Under the pieces are notes generated by a model. That model searched no databases. It was not told the origin of the DNA and saw nothing but the letters and a program-made list of their open reading frames with translations. DNA of 64,000 nt from Ruoffia tabacinasalis (GTDB lineage Bacteria > Bacillota > Bacilli > Lactobacillales > Aerococcaceae): contig NZ_JBHSHQ010000029.1 of the NCBI RefSeq assembly GCF_042652985.1, positions 1-64,000 on the forward strand. The letters are read 5' to 3'. The position numbers were made by a program, and so were the translations under genes. Of the stretch, positions 44,548-52,699 are shown one piece after another; position 1 is the first letter of the stretch, and each line of letters begins with the position of its first letter.

Positions 44548-45723
44548 TTAATTTACTTTTTCAATTGCATTGAATTCTTCTGTAATCTCTTTTAATAATT
44601 CAGGTTGTGTAATTACGTCATAACCAGTACGTGCTAGTATTTCAACGGTACGCATCATCGCTTGATAGCCAAACTCAGTGCGAGTTGCTTCACGAAACTC
44701 AACTGTATGTCCTGCTGTTGGAACACCTTCAGTAATATCATAATATGAGTGGATTGAAGGAACTACTTGGCTGACATTTCCCATATCGAGTGAACCTGAT
44801 AAGTCATCACCACCATCAATCATATCAATACCTAAGTCTTTAGCATTTTTATTATAAGTATCACTTAATTTTTGGTTAGTAATCATATTGTAGTATGATT
44901 TTTCAAAGTGGTTATACTTCATTGTACAACCTGTTGCCATAGCAGCTGCTTCAGCACTACGGATGACCATCGCTTTAACATCTTGTAAGTAATTAATGTC
45001 TAATGATCTAACATAGAACTGCACACGCGTATATTCTGGAATAACATTCGCTGCAACACCACCATCTACGATAATTCCATGCACGCGAGCGTCTGGACGC
45101 AATTGTTGGCGACTTGCATTCACTAAGTTGAACATGTTAATTGCTGCATCTAATGCGTTAATCCCTTCCCAAGGCGCACCAGCTGCGTGAGCAGTTTTGC
45201 CAAAGAATTCAAATTCTAAAGCTTCCATCGCTAGTGATACATTACTCATTAAGTTTTGATCAGATGGGTGCGTACACATTGCGACGTCAATATCATCAAA
45301 CGTGTCTGCGTTGGCCATATCTACTTTGACTCCGTCTGTCTCTTCTGCTGGTGTACCTAGAACAACAACACGTCCTCCGGTCTCAGCTAATACTTTAGAC
45401 AAGGCAATCCCTGCTCCTGTATCAACTGTTCCTAACATATTGTGTCCACAACCGTGGCCAATACCAGGTAAAGCATCGTATTCAGATAAGTAAGCAATGG
45501 TTGGACCAGGTTTATTAGAATCAAACGTTGCTCTAAAAGCTGTATCAAAACCTAAGTATGGATATTCCACTTCGAAGCCATGTTTTGTTAATAAATCCAC
45601 ATGAGCTTTAGATGATTTATATTCATTCAAGCCTAATTCAGGGTTCTCATAGATATAATCGCTTAACCCTTGTAATTCTTCACGCATTTCTGACACGATT
45701 TCATGTAATTGTTCTTTTGACAT
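44548..45723 (-). CDS. M20-family amidohydrolase (AbgB/YxeP type)
   Basis: The 391-residue metalloenzyme has the M20D metal-binding GIGHGCGHNMLGT, the catalytic Glu pair in GTPAEETDG, THPSDQN and the dimerisation-domain FGKTAHAAGAPWEGINALDAA. Relatives hydrolyse N-acyl amino acids or p-aminobenzoyl-glutamate. The frame opens with TTG at 45741, but AAAGGGG precedes the ATG at 45723. It follows the YfcC transporter gene by 25 bases. The upstream leader is a lysine riboswitch, so a lysine- or diaminopimelate-containing substrate is plausible. That is inference. Confidence 0.85.
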   Translation of the reverse strand: MSKEQLHEIVSEMREELQGLSDYIYENPELGLNEYKSSKAHVDLLTKHGFEVEYPYLGFDTAFRATFDSNKPGPTIAYLSEYDALPGIGHGCGHNMLGTVDTGAGIALSKVLAETGGRVVVLGTPAEETDGVKVDMANADTFDDIDVAMCTHPSDQNLMSNVSLAMEALEFEFFGKTAHAAGAPWEGINALDAAINMFNLVNASRQQLRPDARVHGIIVDGGVAANVIPEYTRVQFYVRSLDINYLQDVKAMVIRSAEAAAMATGCTMKYNHFEKSYYNMITNQKLSDTYNKNAKDLGIDMIDGGDDLSGSLDMGNVSQVVPSIHSYYDITEGVPTAGHTVEFREATRTEFGYQAMMRTVEILARTGYDVITQPELLKEITEEFNAIEKVN

Positions 45724-45748
45724 ATATTTTTCCCCTTTCAAAAACTAA

Positions 45749-47167
45749 CTAAAATGGTCCATAGCCAATTAATTGTGCAATGATAATAAAGATTAACCCA
45801 ATCACTAGCCAAATTCCCATTAATGGCATAGAGAACTTAACCCATTTTTTGTAAGGAATTCCCGCAATTGCCAATTGTGCCATTAAAATTCCAGACATTG
45901 GCATAATTGAATCTAAGAAGCCATTTCCTAATTGATAGCTTAATACTGCCGTTTGGCGAGTAACGTCTAAGGCATCTGCTAGAGGCACCATAATTGGCAT
46001 CGTAACAGCAGCTTGTCCACTTCCTGAACTAATGAAGAAGTTAATTATAATTTGCACAGTATACATTCCTGCTGCTGATAGAACAGCTGGTAAGTTTGAG
46101 ATAGCCCCAGTTAAGCTATGAATCATAGTATCTAAGATCATCGCATCTTCCATTATAATAACTAAACTTTGTGCCAGTCCGACAATTAAAGCGGCGTACA
46201 TCATATCTTTCGCGCCTTCGATGAAATAATCGGCAATCTCATCAGCTTTCATTCCATAGATGAAGCCACTTAATAAGCCCATTCCAATAAAGACGGCACC
46301 AATCTCAGTAATGAACCATCCTAAGCTCATTACGCCATAAGCGATTAAGGCAAAACTTCCGACGAAGACAACCGCAATTAATTTTTGCTTTGTTGTAAAC
46401 GATATATTATCCGCCGCATTTAAATCTTGATAATCTGCGCTGTTCCTCGCAGCCATTTCCTCATCATAGACAATGCTATTCGATAAATCTGACTTTACTT
46501 TACGTCCGTATAATACTAGGTAGATTGAAGTAACAATCCAAAGAATAATGAATAAGACTAATCTTAATTCGATCCCAGAGAATAATGGCAGTTCAGCAAT
46601 TGACTGCGCAACCCCTACTGAGAATGGGTTCATAAACCCTGAAGTAAATCCTACACCAGCACCAAGTCCGATCATTCCGACTCCAATTAATGAATCATAG
46701 CCAATCGCTCGAGCTAAGGAAACTCCTAAAGCGATAAAAACAATTGTCTCCTCACTTAAACCAATCGTTGAACCCGCTAAGCCCATAATTAGCACAATAA
46801 CAGGAATAACAAACGCTTCTTTACCTTTTAAGGAAGTCACAATTCGACTCAACGCAGACTCGATCATCCCAGTCTTATTCAGGATGAAGAACGCCCCACC
46901 TGTTACAAATAAGAAATATGAGATATCTTGAGTTCTAGCGAATCCTCTAGGAAGGCTCGTTAACACATCGAAAACACCTTGAGGATTACTTGCGACATGA
47001 GCAAAGGAATCTGGATTAATAATCTCCCGCTCCCCTACTAACACACGCTCAAACTGTCCAGCTGGGATAATCCAAGATAAAATTGCTGCAATAATAATGA
47101 AACTTAGTAATAAAACGTAAGTATGTGGCATACGGACACGTCCGATTGCACTAAATATTTTCTTCAC
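45749..47167 (-). CDS. YfcC-family membrane transporter
   Basis: The 472-residue protein has 11-12 membrane segments and the YfcC family features: MPHTYVLLLSFIIIAAILSWIIPAGQFER at the N-terminus, GLAGSTIGLSEETIVF, GAGVGFTSGFMNPF and SSGSGQAAVTMPIMVPL. YfcC proteins are secondary carriers linked to peptidases and amino-acid catabolism; substrates include basic amino acids or peptides in some members. Pairing with an M20 amidohydrolase suggests uptake of an acylated or dipeptide substrate followed by hydrolysis. Its leader is a lysine riboswitch, so lysine should repress it. Confidence 0.85.
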   Translation of the reverse strand: MKKIFSAIGRVRMPHTYVLLLSFIIIAAILSWIIPAGQFERVLVGEREIINPDSFAHVASNPQGVFDVLTSLPRGFARTQDISYFLFVTGGAFFILNKTGMIESALSRIVTSLKGKEAFVIPVIVLIMGLAGSTIGLSEETIVFIALGVSLARAIGYDSLIGVGMIGLGAGVGFTSGFMNPFSVGVAQSIAELPLFSGIELRLVLFIILWIVTSIYLVLYGRKVKSDLSNSIVYDEEMAARNSADYQDLNAADNISFTTKQKLIAVVFVGSFALIAYGVMSLGWFITEIGAVFIGMGLLSGFIYGMKADEIADYFIEGAKDMMYAALIVGLAQSLVIIMEDAMILDTMIHSLTGAISNLPAVLSAAGMYTVQIIINFFISSGSGQAAVTMPIMVPLADALDVTRQTAVLSYQLGNGFLDSIMPMSGILMAQLAIAGIPYKKWVKFSMPLMGIWLVIGLIFIIIAQLIGYGPF

Positions 47168-47229
47168 ATTCTTCCTCCAATTATAATTTGCTTTAATGAA
47201 TAAAGTTTTGAGATCTGGTTGTTAAATTG

Positions 47230-47360
47230 ATTACCGAACACAATTATGAATTAATGTGGTTGCTAATACGATTACCGAACACAATTACAAATTATTGTGG
47301 TCGCTAAGCCAATTACCGTACACAATCGACAATTATTGTGGTCGCTAGGCCAATTACCTG
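47230..47360. repeat. Three-to-four-copy 41-base tandem repeat
   Basis: Units begin ATTACC at 47230, 47271, 47312 and 47353, each 41 bases apart. The fourth diverges after its first bases, and a partial unit may precede the first. Each full unit contains CACAAT and ATTGTG (AATGTG in the first) as an inverted repeat with an 8-base centre. The array lies inside the 5' region between the lysine riboswitch terminator and the yfcC start codon, so it would be transcribed when the switch is open. Confidence 0.85.
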
Positions 47361-47412
47361 TCATTATCAACAATAATAACAACCATTCTACAAAGAATCT
47401 TCACTTTATAAC

Positions 47413-47620
47413 CAAAAAAAGACTGCGAGCAAAAGCCCACAGCCATTAATGACAGTATCTTTTGCCCACAACACAGTACGCTCACCTATATAGAGTTTGG
47501 GCAACTCTACAAGACAGTGATGGACTTATTCAATCCAACCCCAACATCAATTTGACATTTCGGCTAGTAATCCTTTCATAAGAATCTTATTACTGATATT
47601 ACTAGCGACCTCAATACTGT
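47413..47620 (-). promoter_or_regulatory. Lysine riboswitch (L box) upstream of yfcC
   Basis: The minus-strand leader shows L-box elements in order: GAGGTCGC, ATCAGTAATAAG, TATGAAAGGATTA, CTAGCCGAAATG, TGTTGGGGTTGG, CACTGTC and GGTGAGCG. The closing stem P1 pairs ACAGTA with TACTGT (47615-47620 and 47473-47478). The P2 stem is CTAGTAAT with ATTACTAG. The terminator arms are 47427-47435 and 47459-47467, with an inner hairpin, followed by seven T residues (47414-47420). This is a second lysine switch, about 36 kb from the lysA one. Confidence 0.82.
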
Positions 47621-47648
47621 ATTGTCCTTTATTCAATTAACTTGTGTA

Positions 47649-47677
47649 AGGGTATCTTAAATATGAACACTTGTCAA
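47649..47677 (-). promoter_or_regulatory. Possible promoter of the yfcC lysine leader
   Basis: TTGACA (47672-47677) on the minus strand is consensus; 17 bases downstream the -10 is TACCCT (47649-47654), which is poor. Confidence 0.5.
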
Positions 47678-47922
47678 ATGGATTTTGTAAGATAATCAGC
47701 CCAAATTACTAGATCTATGCAAATTTCTCAATAGTGCTAACAAAGAAATAATCCCCAAAGATTAGAATTAAATATCTAACTTTCGCGGATTAATTCATTA
47801 CTCAGATCAGGCAATCACGTTTTTATGGTCTTTTTGGAACGCTATAAGCTGTAATGACTCTAAATCAACACCTATTGGGGTCATTATAGAGCCGTTCATA
47901 TTTAACATTCAATAAATAATTA
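47678..47922. other. Intergenic stretch, one inverted repeat
   Basis: No gene seen. TAATGAC (47852-47858) and GTCATTA (47880-47886) form a 7-pair stem 3' of the ABC ATPase gene. It lacks a T run on the minus strand, so it is a weak terminator candidate at best. Confidence 0.45.
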
Positions 47923-48495
47923 TTATATTTCAAAGACTTCACTAATTGATTGTTGTATTGTTTCATCCTCTTCATGGGTAGTTAAAATGATTCCTTTACC
48001 TTGCGATACCCTTATATTTATTATTTTATTTAATAACTTTTTTCTTTTTTTATCCACAAACGCAAAAGGTTCATCCAAAATATACCATTCTCTTTCTAAA
48101 GACATTAATATAAGAGCATATAGAAACTTCTTTTCGCCGCCTGAAAGCATTCCCCATTGCTTGCTAAGTAACATATTTACATATTCACGTTCTATAACTA
48201 TGTCACTTAATTGATAAAATCCTTTTGTGTCTTTCTTTTTATCCAAGCCATAACTAAATTTCAAAAAATCCATTCCAGTTAATCGATCAGAAAAATATAT
48301 ATTTTGATTTATATAGATAATACTTTCGTTGCCCTGAATTGCATCCTTTTTAGTCTTTTTTATTCCTGAAATGTAATCTAATAGTAGAGTTTTCCCGTTC
48401 CCATTATCACCAGTTAACAGATTATATCCTTTTGAAAAGTTCATAGTTATTTTTTTATCTACAAATGGGATATTTAGATCTCTTATCTCTATCAT
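47923..48495 (-). CDS. Small ABC transporter ATPase
   Basis: The 190-residue protein is a compact ABC ATPase: Walker A TGDNGNGKTLLLD, signature MLSGGEKKFLYAL, Walker B WYILDEPFAFVD and switch His in LTTHEED. It is shorter than most (about 220), like ATPases of peptide- or bacteriocin-linked exporters. The frame opens at 48513, but AAAGGAG precedes the ATG at 48495. It sits directly after the permease gene, which ends 4 bases before that ATG. No other permease is nearby, so the two probably form one transporter. Confidence 0.85.
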   Translation of the reverse strand: MIEIRDLNIPFVDKKITMNFSKGYNLLTGDNGNGKTLLLDYISGIKKTKKDAIQGNESIIYINQNIYFSDRLTGMDFLKFSYGLDKKKDTKGFYQLSDIVIEREYVNMLLSKQWGMLSGGEKKFLYALILMSLEREWYILDEPFAFVDKKRKKLLNKIINIRVSQGKGIILTTHEEDETIQQSISEVFEI

Positions 48496-48499
48496 AGCA

Positions 48500-49180
48500 T
48501 TATCTCCTTTCATTTGAAATTGGTTGGAAATTCACTATTGAATACATACTGACAAGAGATAAAATTACAGAAAGGACTGCATACTTAAAAAATACCCCAT
48601 TATTGCCGTTTATTAAAACATGAGACAATATCGCTAAAGGATTATAATTATTTAACTCCGAATTAGTATTTAACAGCATAAAAGATCCAAAAATAAGCAT
48701 TGAAAACACTGTATTTATAGTATTTGCATGTATTTTCTTAACTAAAGTTAAATTGTAACCTATAAATGCAACTGGCAGACATACAATAATAGCGATGGAA
48801 CTATATAAAAAAAGTTTAAGGAATGAAAACGGCAATATGATTATTACAAAGACATTAAGTAAATTGACACTGATAATACAGAAAATAATTTGAGTCAGTA
48901 AATTACCTAAAAAGAAAGCCCAGGGAGAATTATTTATTGAAAACAATGTTTTTAGGCTTCCATATTCTTTTAGCTGCAGTGCATAAACTCCAACCCCATA
49001 TATATATGAACATACAATAATATATACCCACCAGTATGACAATTCCCATTCATTAGTTAGATTTTTATAATTCATTAACAAGGTAATTCCCGGAAGCATA
49101 AAAGACCACAATAATGATATTTTATCCTTAATCAACATCTTAATATTAAATAATGCGTATGATTTAACAACTATGAACAT
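48500..49180 (-). CDS. ABC transporter permease-like membrane protein
   Basis: The 226-residue protein has about six membrane segments and no recognised domain name. The topology resembles ABC-2-type permeases of antimicrobial-peptide or bacteriocin exporters. The following ATPase gene supports this. The ATG has an excellent ribosome binding site (AAGGAGGAG) placed directly after a 23-codon ORF. It is transcribed away from two tandem Rgg-like regulators, which probably control it. Base composition here is more AT-rich than in the flanking housekeeping genes, which may indicate transfer. Confidence 0.75.
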   Translation of the reverse strand: MFIVVKSYALFNIKMLIKDKISLLWSFMLPGITLLMNYKNLTNEWELSYWWVYIIVCSYIYGVGVYALQLKEYGSLKTLFSINNSPWAFFLGNLLTQIIFCIISVNLLNVFVIIILPFSFLKLFLYSSIAIIVCLPVAFIGYNLTLVKKIHANTINTVFSMLIFGSFMLLNTNSELNNYNPLAILSHVLINGNNGVFFKYAVLSVILSLVSMYSIVNFQPISNERR

Positions 49181-49191
49181 TTTTCTCCTCC

Positions 49192-49263
49192 TTATGGGAA
49201 TGGTAATAATTCTGAAAAATCTTCTCTATCTAATTTTAAAATTTTACTCGTGTTTAATATCAT
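49192..49263 (-). CDS. 23-residue ORF ahead of the ABC permease (candidate peptide)
   Basis: An ATG at 49263 opens a 23-codon frame beginning MILNTSKILKLD and ending FSELLPFP. Its TAA abuts the AGGAGG site of the permease gene. It has no hydrophobic signal and no clear ribosome binding site, so it might be read from a leaderless message: a TATAGT box lies about 4 bases upstream of the ATG. Position between a divergent Rgg pair and an ABC operon makes it a candidate signalling peptide precursor or a leader peptide. It may equally be untranslated. Confidence 0.4.
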   Translation of the reverse strand: MILNTSKILKLDREDFSELLPFP

Positions 49264-49272
49264 CTTACTATA

Positions 49273-49293
49273 TTCTTACTAGAATACCAAGAA
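49273..49293. promoter_or_regulatory. Imperfect palindrome, candidate Rgg operator
   Basis: TTCTT (49273-49277) and AAGAA (49289-49293) with symmetric inner TA steps form a 21-base dyad. It sits in the divergent region between the ABC permease and the first regulator, next to the likely -10 box of the ABC operon. Confidence 0.4.
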
Positions 49294-49340
49294 ATTTTAA
49301 GTTAAACTAAAACTATCATATATTTATAGAGGTGAATTAT

Positions 49341-50234
49341 TTGGAAAATATTGGTCAACTATTAAAAATATTTAGGATTCAAAAAGGGCTAACTCAAAAA
49401 GATGTTTCAAATAACATAATGTCTACGCAACAAATTTCAAATATAGAAAATAATAGGACTAACATTTCAATACACAACCTTGTTGAAATATTAAAAAAAA
49501 TGAATATATCACCTGGCGAAGTTTATAAATACTTAGATAAAGACAACCCTCAAATTGAATTTCTAAAAGATCTATCTCATATTGTTCACAATGAAGACAT
49601 TTCTAAGCTCGACCTATTTATTAATAAATATTCGGCTATAGAACCATCAACAAATAACGTCGCTATTAAACATAATTTAATTCTACTCATTCACTATAAA
49701 GCTAGATTTTTAAATTCATTTATAACTGATGAACTTTACTCAATAGATATTATTACTGAATATTTAATGCGCGTAGACCCGTGGTCACTCTATGAGATCA
49801 ATTTATTTTTAAATGCCAGCCCATTTTTTGAGAGTGTGACCCGGAATTTTCTAAGGAATCATTTTATTTCTTCAATGAATACAAATTCTACCTACTTCAA
49901 CCCAATAAGAACTGAAGTTTATGCAAATCAATTAATTACCTCAGTGCAAATACTTATTGAAGAAGGAAATTATACTAAGGCCAAGGATATGCTCTTATCA
50001 TTAGAAGAGCTAGCATATAATCTGAATAATTATTATGTGACATTTAGGGTAAGATTCTTTAAAGGGATATACCTAATACAAACTGCAAGTATGGAAGAAG
50101 GTAAGCAGCTTGCTGAAACTGTTATTCAGTATTTTTATGATTTAGGAAAAGAATCTATCGGGAAAAGATATGCCAGTTACTTAGATAAAATAATAAATAA
50201 TTACAAGGAGGTGGAGAGCTATGTTACTGAGTGA
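49341..50234 (+). CDS. Rgg-like helix-turn-helix regulator, first of a tandem pair
   Basis: The protein has an N-terminal XRE helix-turn-helix (LLKIFRIQKGLTQKDVSNNIMSTQQISNIENNRTNIS) followed by a helical, TPR-like domain of about 230 residues with the Rgg-type segment DIITEYLMRVDPWSLYEINLFLN. Such RRNPP proteins bind short peptides taken up from outside. The likely start is TTG at 49341, 6 bases after AGAGGTGA, giving 298 residues; a GTG at 49332 overlaps the ribosome binding site. It overlaps the second regulator by 14 bases. It is divergent from the ABC operon. Confidence 0.85.
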   Translation: MENIGQLLKIFRIQKGLTQKDVSNNIMSTQQISNIENNRTNISIHNLVEILKKMNISPGEVYKYLDKDNPQIEFLKDLSHIVHNEDISKLDLFINKYSAIEPSTNNVAIKHNLILLIHYKARFLNSFITDELYSIDIITEYLMRVDPWSLYEINLFLNASPFFESVTRNFLRNHFISSMNTNSTYFNPIRTEVYANQLITSVQILIEEGNYTKAKDMLLSLEELAYNLNNYYVTFRVRFFKGIYLIQTASMEEGKQLAETVIQYFYDLGKESIGKRYASYLDKIINNYKEVESYVTE

Positions 50235-51069
50235 TTTAATAAAAGAATCTCGTGAAGCAAAAAATATTTCTCAAAAAGATTTAGCCCAAGACATCCTAAG
50301 CCCTCAACACTTGTCACACTTTGAAAACAATTATAGTTCAATACTTGCAACTAAATATTTTTCATTAATTAAAAAATTGAATATAACTACTAGTGAAATT
50401 GATTATTACTTAGAATGGAACAATTCTCAAAATGAATTAATGTCTGCTATACAAAACGCAATTTCAACAAAGAATGAATCTATAATTTATGATCTTATTC
50501 AAAATCAACTATCATTATTCACAGAAAATGATAATAGTATCCATAAACATAATCTAGTAATACTTTATCAAAACTTAGAAAAGTATTTTGGACAATCCTC
50601 TAATGATGAGTATCCAATGCAACTCATCTCTGATTATTTACTGAATTCACCTGTATGGCATAGTTATGAATTAAACCTACTTGAAGCTATCGTTCATTTT
50701 AGTTCAGAAACTTCGCTGCGAGCTTTTTTTGAAACGGGCAAATCAAGATTAAGTTCAAATATTGATATGGGTAAAGCTAGAAAGAAAATAGCAAGACTCT
50801 ATATCTTAGCAATAAATCAATCAATCGATCAGAGTAATGTGACTTTTACAAAATTTCTTGTCATAAATTTCAAAGAATTTTTGTCTAAAAATAATTTGTT
50901 TAATGAACAAACCGTATGTCTATTCTATGAAGGTATTATACTTATTCAAAATGACAAATACACTCAAGGAATGGCTAAAGCTTCAAAGGCCTTAGAGATT
51001 ATGAAGTTTGCCGACGATATTGATGCATATAATAAATATAATGAGATGCTTAATACTATCATTGTGTAA
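50221..51069 (+). CDS. Rgg-like helix-turn-helix regulator, second of a tandem pair
   Basis: The 282-residue protein is a clear paralogue of its upstream neighbour: helix-turn-helix LIKESREAKNISQKDLAQDILSPQHLSHFENN, then a helical domain with QLISDYLLNSPVWHSYELNLLEA aligning to the Rgg-type segment. It starts inside the end of the first gene, with AAGGAGGTGG as ribosome binding site, so the two are co-translated. A co-expressed pair could form a heterodimer or respond to two peptides; neither is shown. No peptide gene with a hydrophobic signal is visible nearby. Confidence 0.85.
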   Translation: MLLSDLIKESREAKNISQKDLAQDILSPQHLSHFENNYSSILATKYFSLIKKLNITTSEIDYYLEWNNSQNELMSAIQNAISTKNESIIYDLIQNQLSLFTENDNSIHKHNLVILYQNLEKYFGQSSNDEYPMQLISDYLLNSPVWHSYELNLLEAIVHFSSETSLRAFFETGKSRLSSNIDMGKARKKIARLYILAINQSIDQSNVTFTKFLVINFKEFLSKNNLFNEQTVCLFYEGIILIQNDKYTQGMAKASKALEIMKFADDIDAYNKYNEMLNTIIV

Positions 51070-51187
51070 ATAGACTTAAGCTACTTTCAAATCCAAACCC
51101 TATTACTTTAATACTTGAATGATTTTTCATATAATAGAAAGTAATAAGAGAGTGCGTTTCTTATTAAATAAATAAGGAGGTAGTAAA

Positions 51188-52612
51188 ATGATTAACCAAC
51201 CATTTTTTACAAATTTTCTGAAAGTAAGTAATTGGTTCACTATTGGTGTTATTATATTGTTGTTAATTATTATTGGTATTATACGGAAGATGTCACAACA
51301 TAAGACGTCATTTTCTATTCGTATGATGGTTGCTTTAGTCTTGGGCTTGGCACTTGGGATTGCCGTCGATTTAGTTGGGTCTAGTTTAGGAACGGTCTAT
51401 ACAGATTTTGCTCAAGGAGAGATTTCGGCTTGGTTTGGCTTACTTGGAACTGGATTCTTACGTTTTGTACAAATGCTCGCGGTGCCTGTAGTCTTTTTAT
51501 CAATTATTGATGTCTTAACAAATGTTGCCACTGGAAATATAAAATCCCTAACCACTAAAACATTCACATTATTACTTGGAACAACTGCCATCGCCGCAAT
51601 CATTGGTATTTTAATGGTTCAAGTTTTTAATTTGGATTCTATATCCTTTGCAGGAGAATTAACTCCTTCGAGAGTTGAGAGTATGGCAGGCATTGCTTCG
51701 GAAAGTTTCCCTCAATTCTTCCTAGATTTAATTCCGAATAATATATTCGCCGTGATGACAACAAATAGTAGCATTGTATCTGTTGTTATTATTGGTGCCT
51801 TGTTTGCTTCAGCCATTCGTTTCTTGCGAAATAAAAAGCCCGAAGCAATTAAGTCCTTCGACGAATTACTTCAATCTGCCCGTGTTGCAGTGAATAGTGT
51901 TTTAATAAACATTATTAAGTTAATGCCTTACGGTATATCCGCTTTAGTTGCTAACACGATAATTTCACACGGAGTAGAAATTATCTTAAGTATGCTTAAC
52001 TTTATTGTCGCTTTGTATGCTGCTGTCATTATTATGTTGCTAGTCTACGTTATTATATTAATTCTCGTAGGTGTTAACCCAATCCAATTCTACCGTAAAG
52101 CTTTTCCAACAATGGTCTTAGCATTTTCTAGTCGCTCAAGTGTAGGTACTCTGCCCTATACTATCTCGAATTTAGACGAGAATATTGGTGTATCAGGACA
52201 AACTGCTAATTTCGTAGCCACACTTGGTTCAACAATTGGGATGAACGGCTGTGCCGGAATTTTCCCAGCGATGTTAGGTATTATGTTAGCTTACGCAACG
52301 GGTGTAGATGTGAATGTATCCTTCTTTGTTTTACTCGTTACCGTTGTGACGATTGGTTCGATAGGAATTGCTGGTGTACCTGGAACTGCAACTGTAGCAG
52401 CTACGGTTACATTGAATGGTATTGGTTTAGGAGCTTTCGTTTCTGAGATTGGTGCAGTCTTTGGAATTGATCCGATTATTGATATGGGACGAACTATGTT
52501 GAATGTGACTGGTTCAATGGTTAGCGCTGTAGTTGTCGACCGTTGGGAAGGTAAATTTGACATGGAACAATTCAACAAGCCTAATCAGACCAATTTTGAA
52601 GATATTGATTAA
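51188..52612 (+). CDS. tcyP: L-cystine symporter of the dicarboxylate/cation family (TcyP-like)
   Basis: The 474-residue transporter has about nine membrane segments and the DAACS family motifs: LRFVQMLAVPVVFLSI, AFSSRSSVGTLPYTI (serine-rich hairpin), NMNGC-like GSTIGMNGCAGIFPAM and VAATVTLNGIGLG. It most resembles TcyP, the sodium- or proton-coupled cystine importer. The ATG follows ATAAGGAGG. A TATAAT box lies about 55 bases upstream, with TTTAAT as a weak -35. Length fits TcyP. Confidence 0.85.
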   Translation: MINQPFFTNFLKVSNWFTIGVIILLLIIIGIIRKMSQHKTSFSIRMMVALVLGLALGIAVDLVGSSLGTVYTDFAQGEISAWFGLLGTGFLRFVQMLAVPVVFLSIIDVLTNVATGNIKSLTTKTFTLLLGTTAIAAIIGILMVQVFNLDSISFAGELTPSRVESMAGIASESFPQFFLDLIPNNIFAVMTTNSSIVSVVIIGALFASAIRFLRNKKPEAIKSFDELLQSARVAVNSVLINIIKLMPYGISALVANTIISHGVEIILSMLNFIVALYAAVIIMLLVYVIILILVGVNPIQFYRKAFPTMVLAFSSRSSVGTLPYTISNLDENIGVSGQTANFVATLGSTIGMNGCAGIFPAMLGIMLAYATGVDVNVSFFVLLVTVVTIGSIGIAGVPGTATVAATVTLNGIGLGAFVSEIGAVFGIDPIIDMGRTMLNVTGSMVSAVVVDRWEGKFDMEQFNKPNQTNFEDID

Positions 52613-52699
52613 TCCTTAACAGCAAATGATTATATAAATTTAAAAATATCGGTTACAATGTAGATAATATTTTCTAAATATTAGATAGGAGCTTAAATA

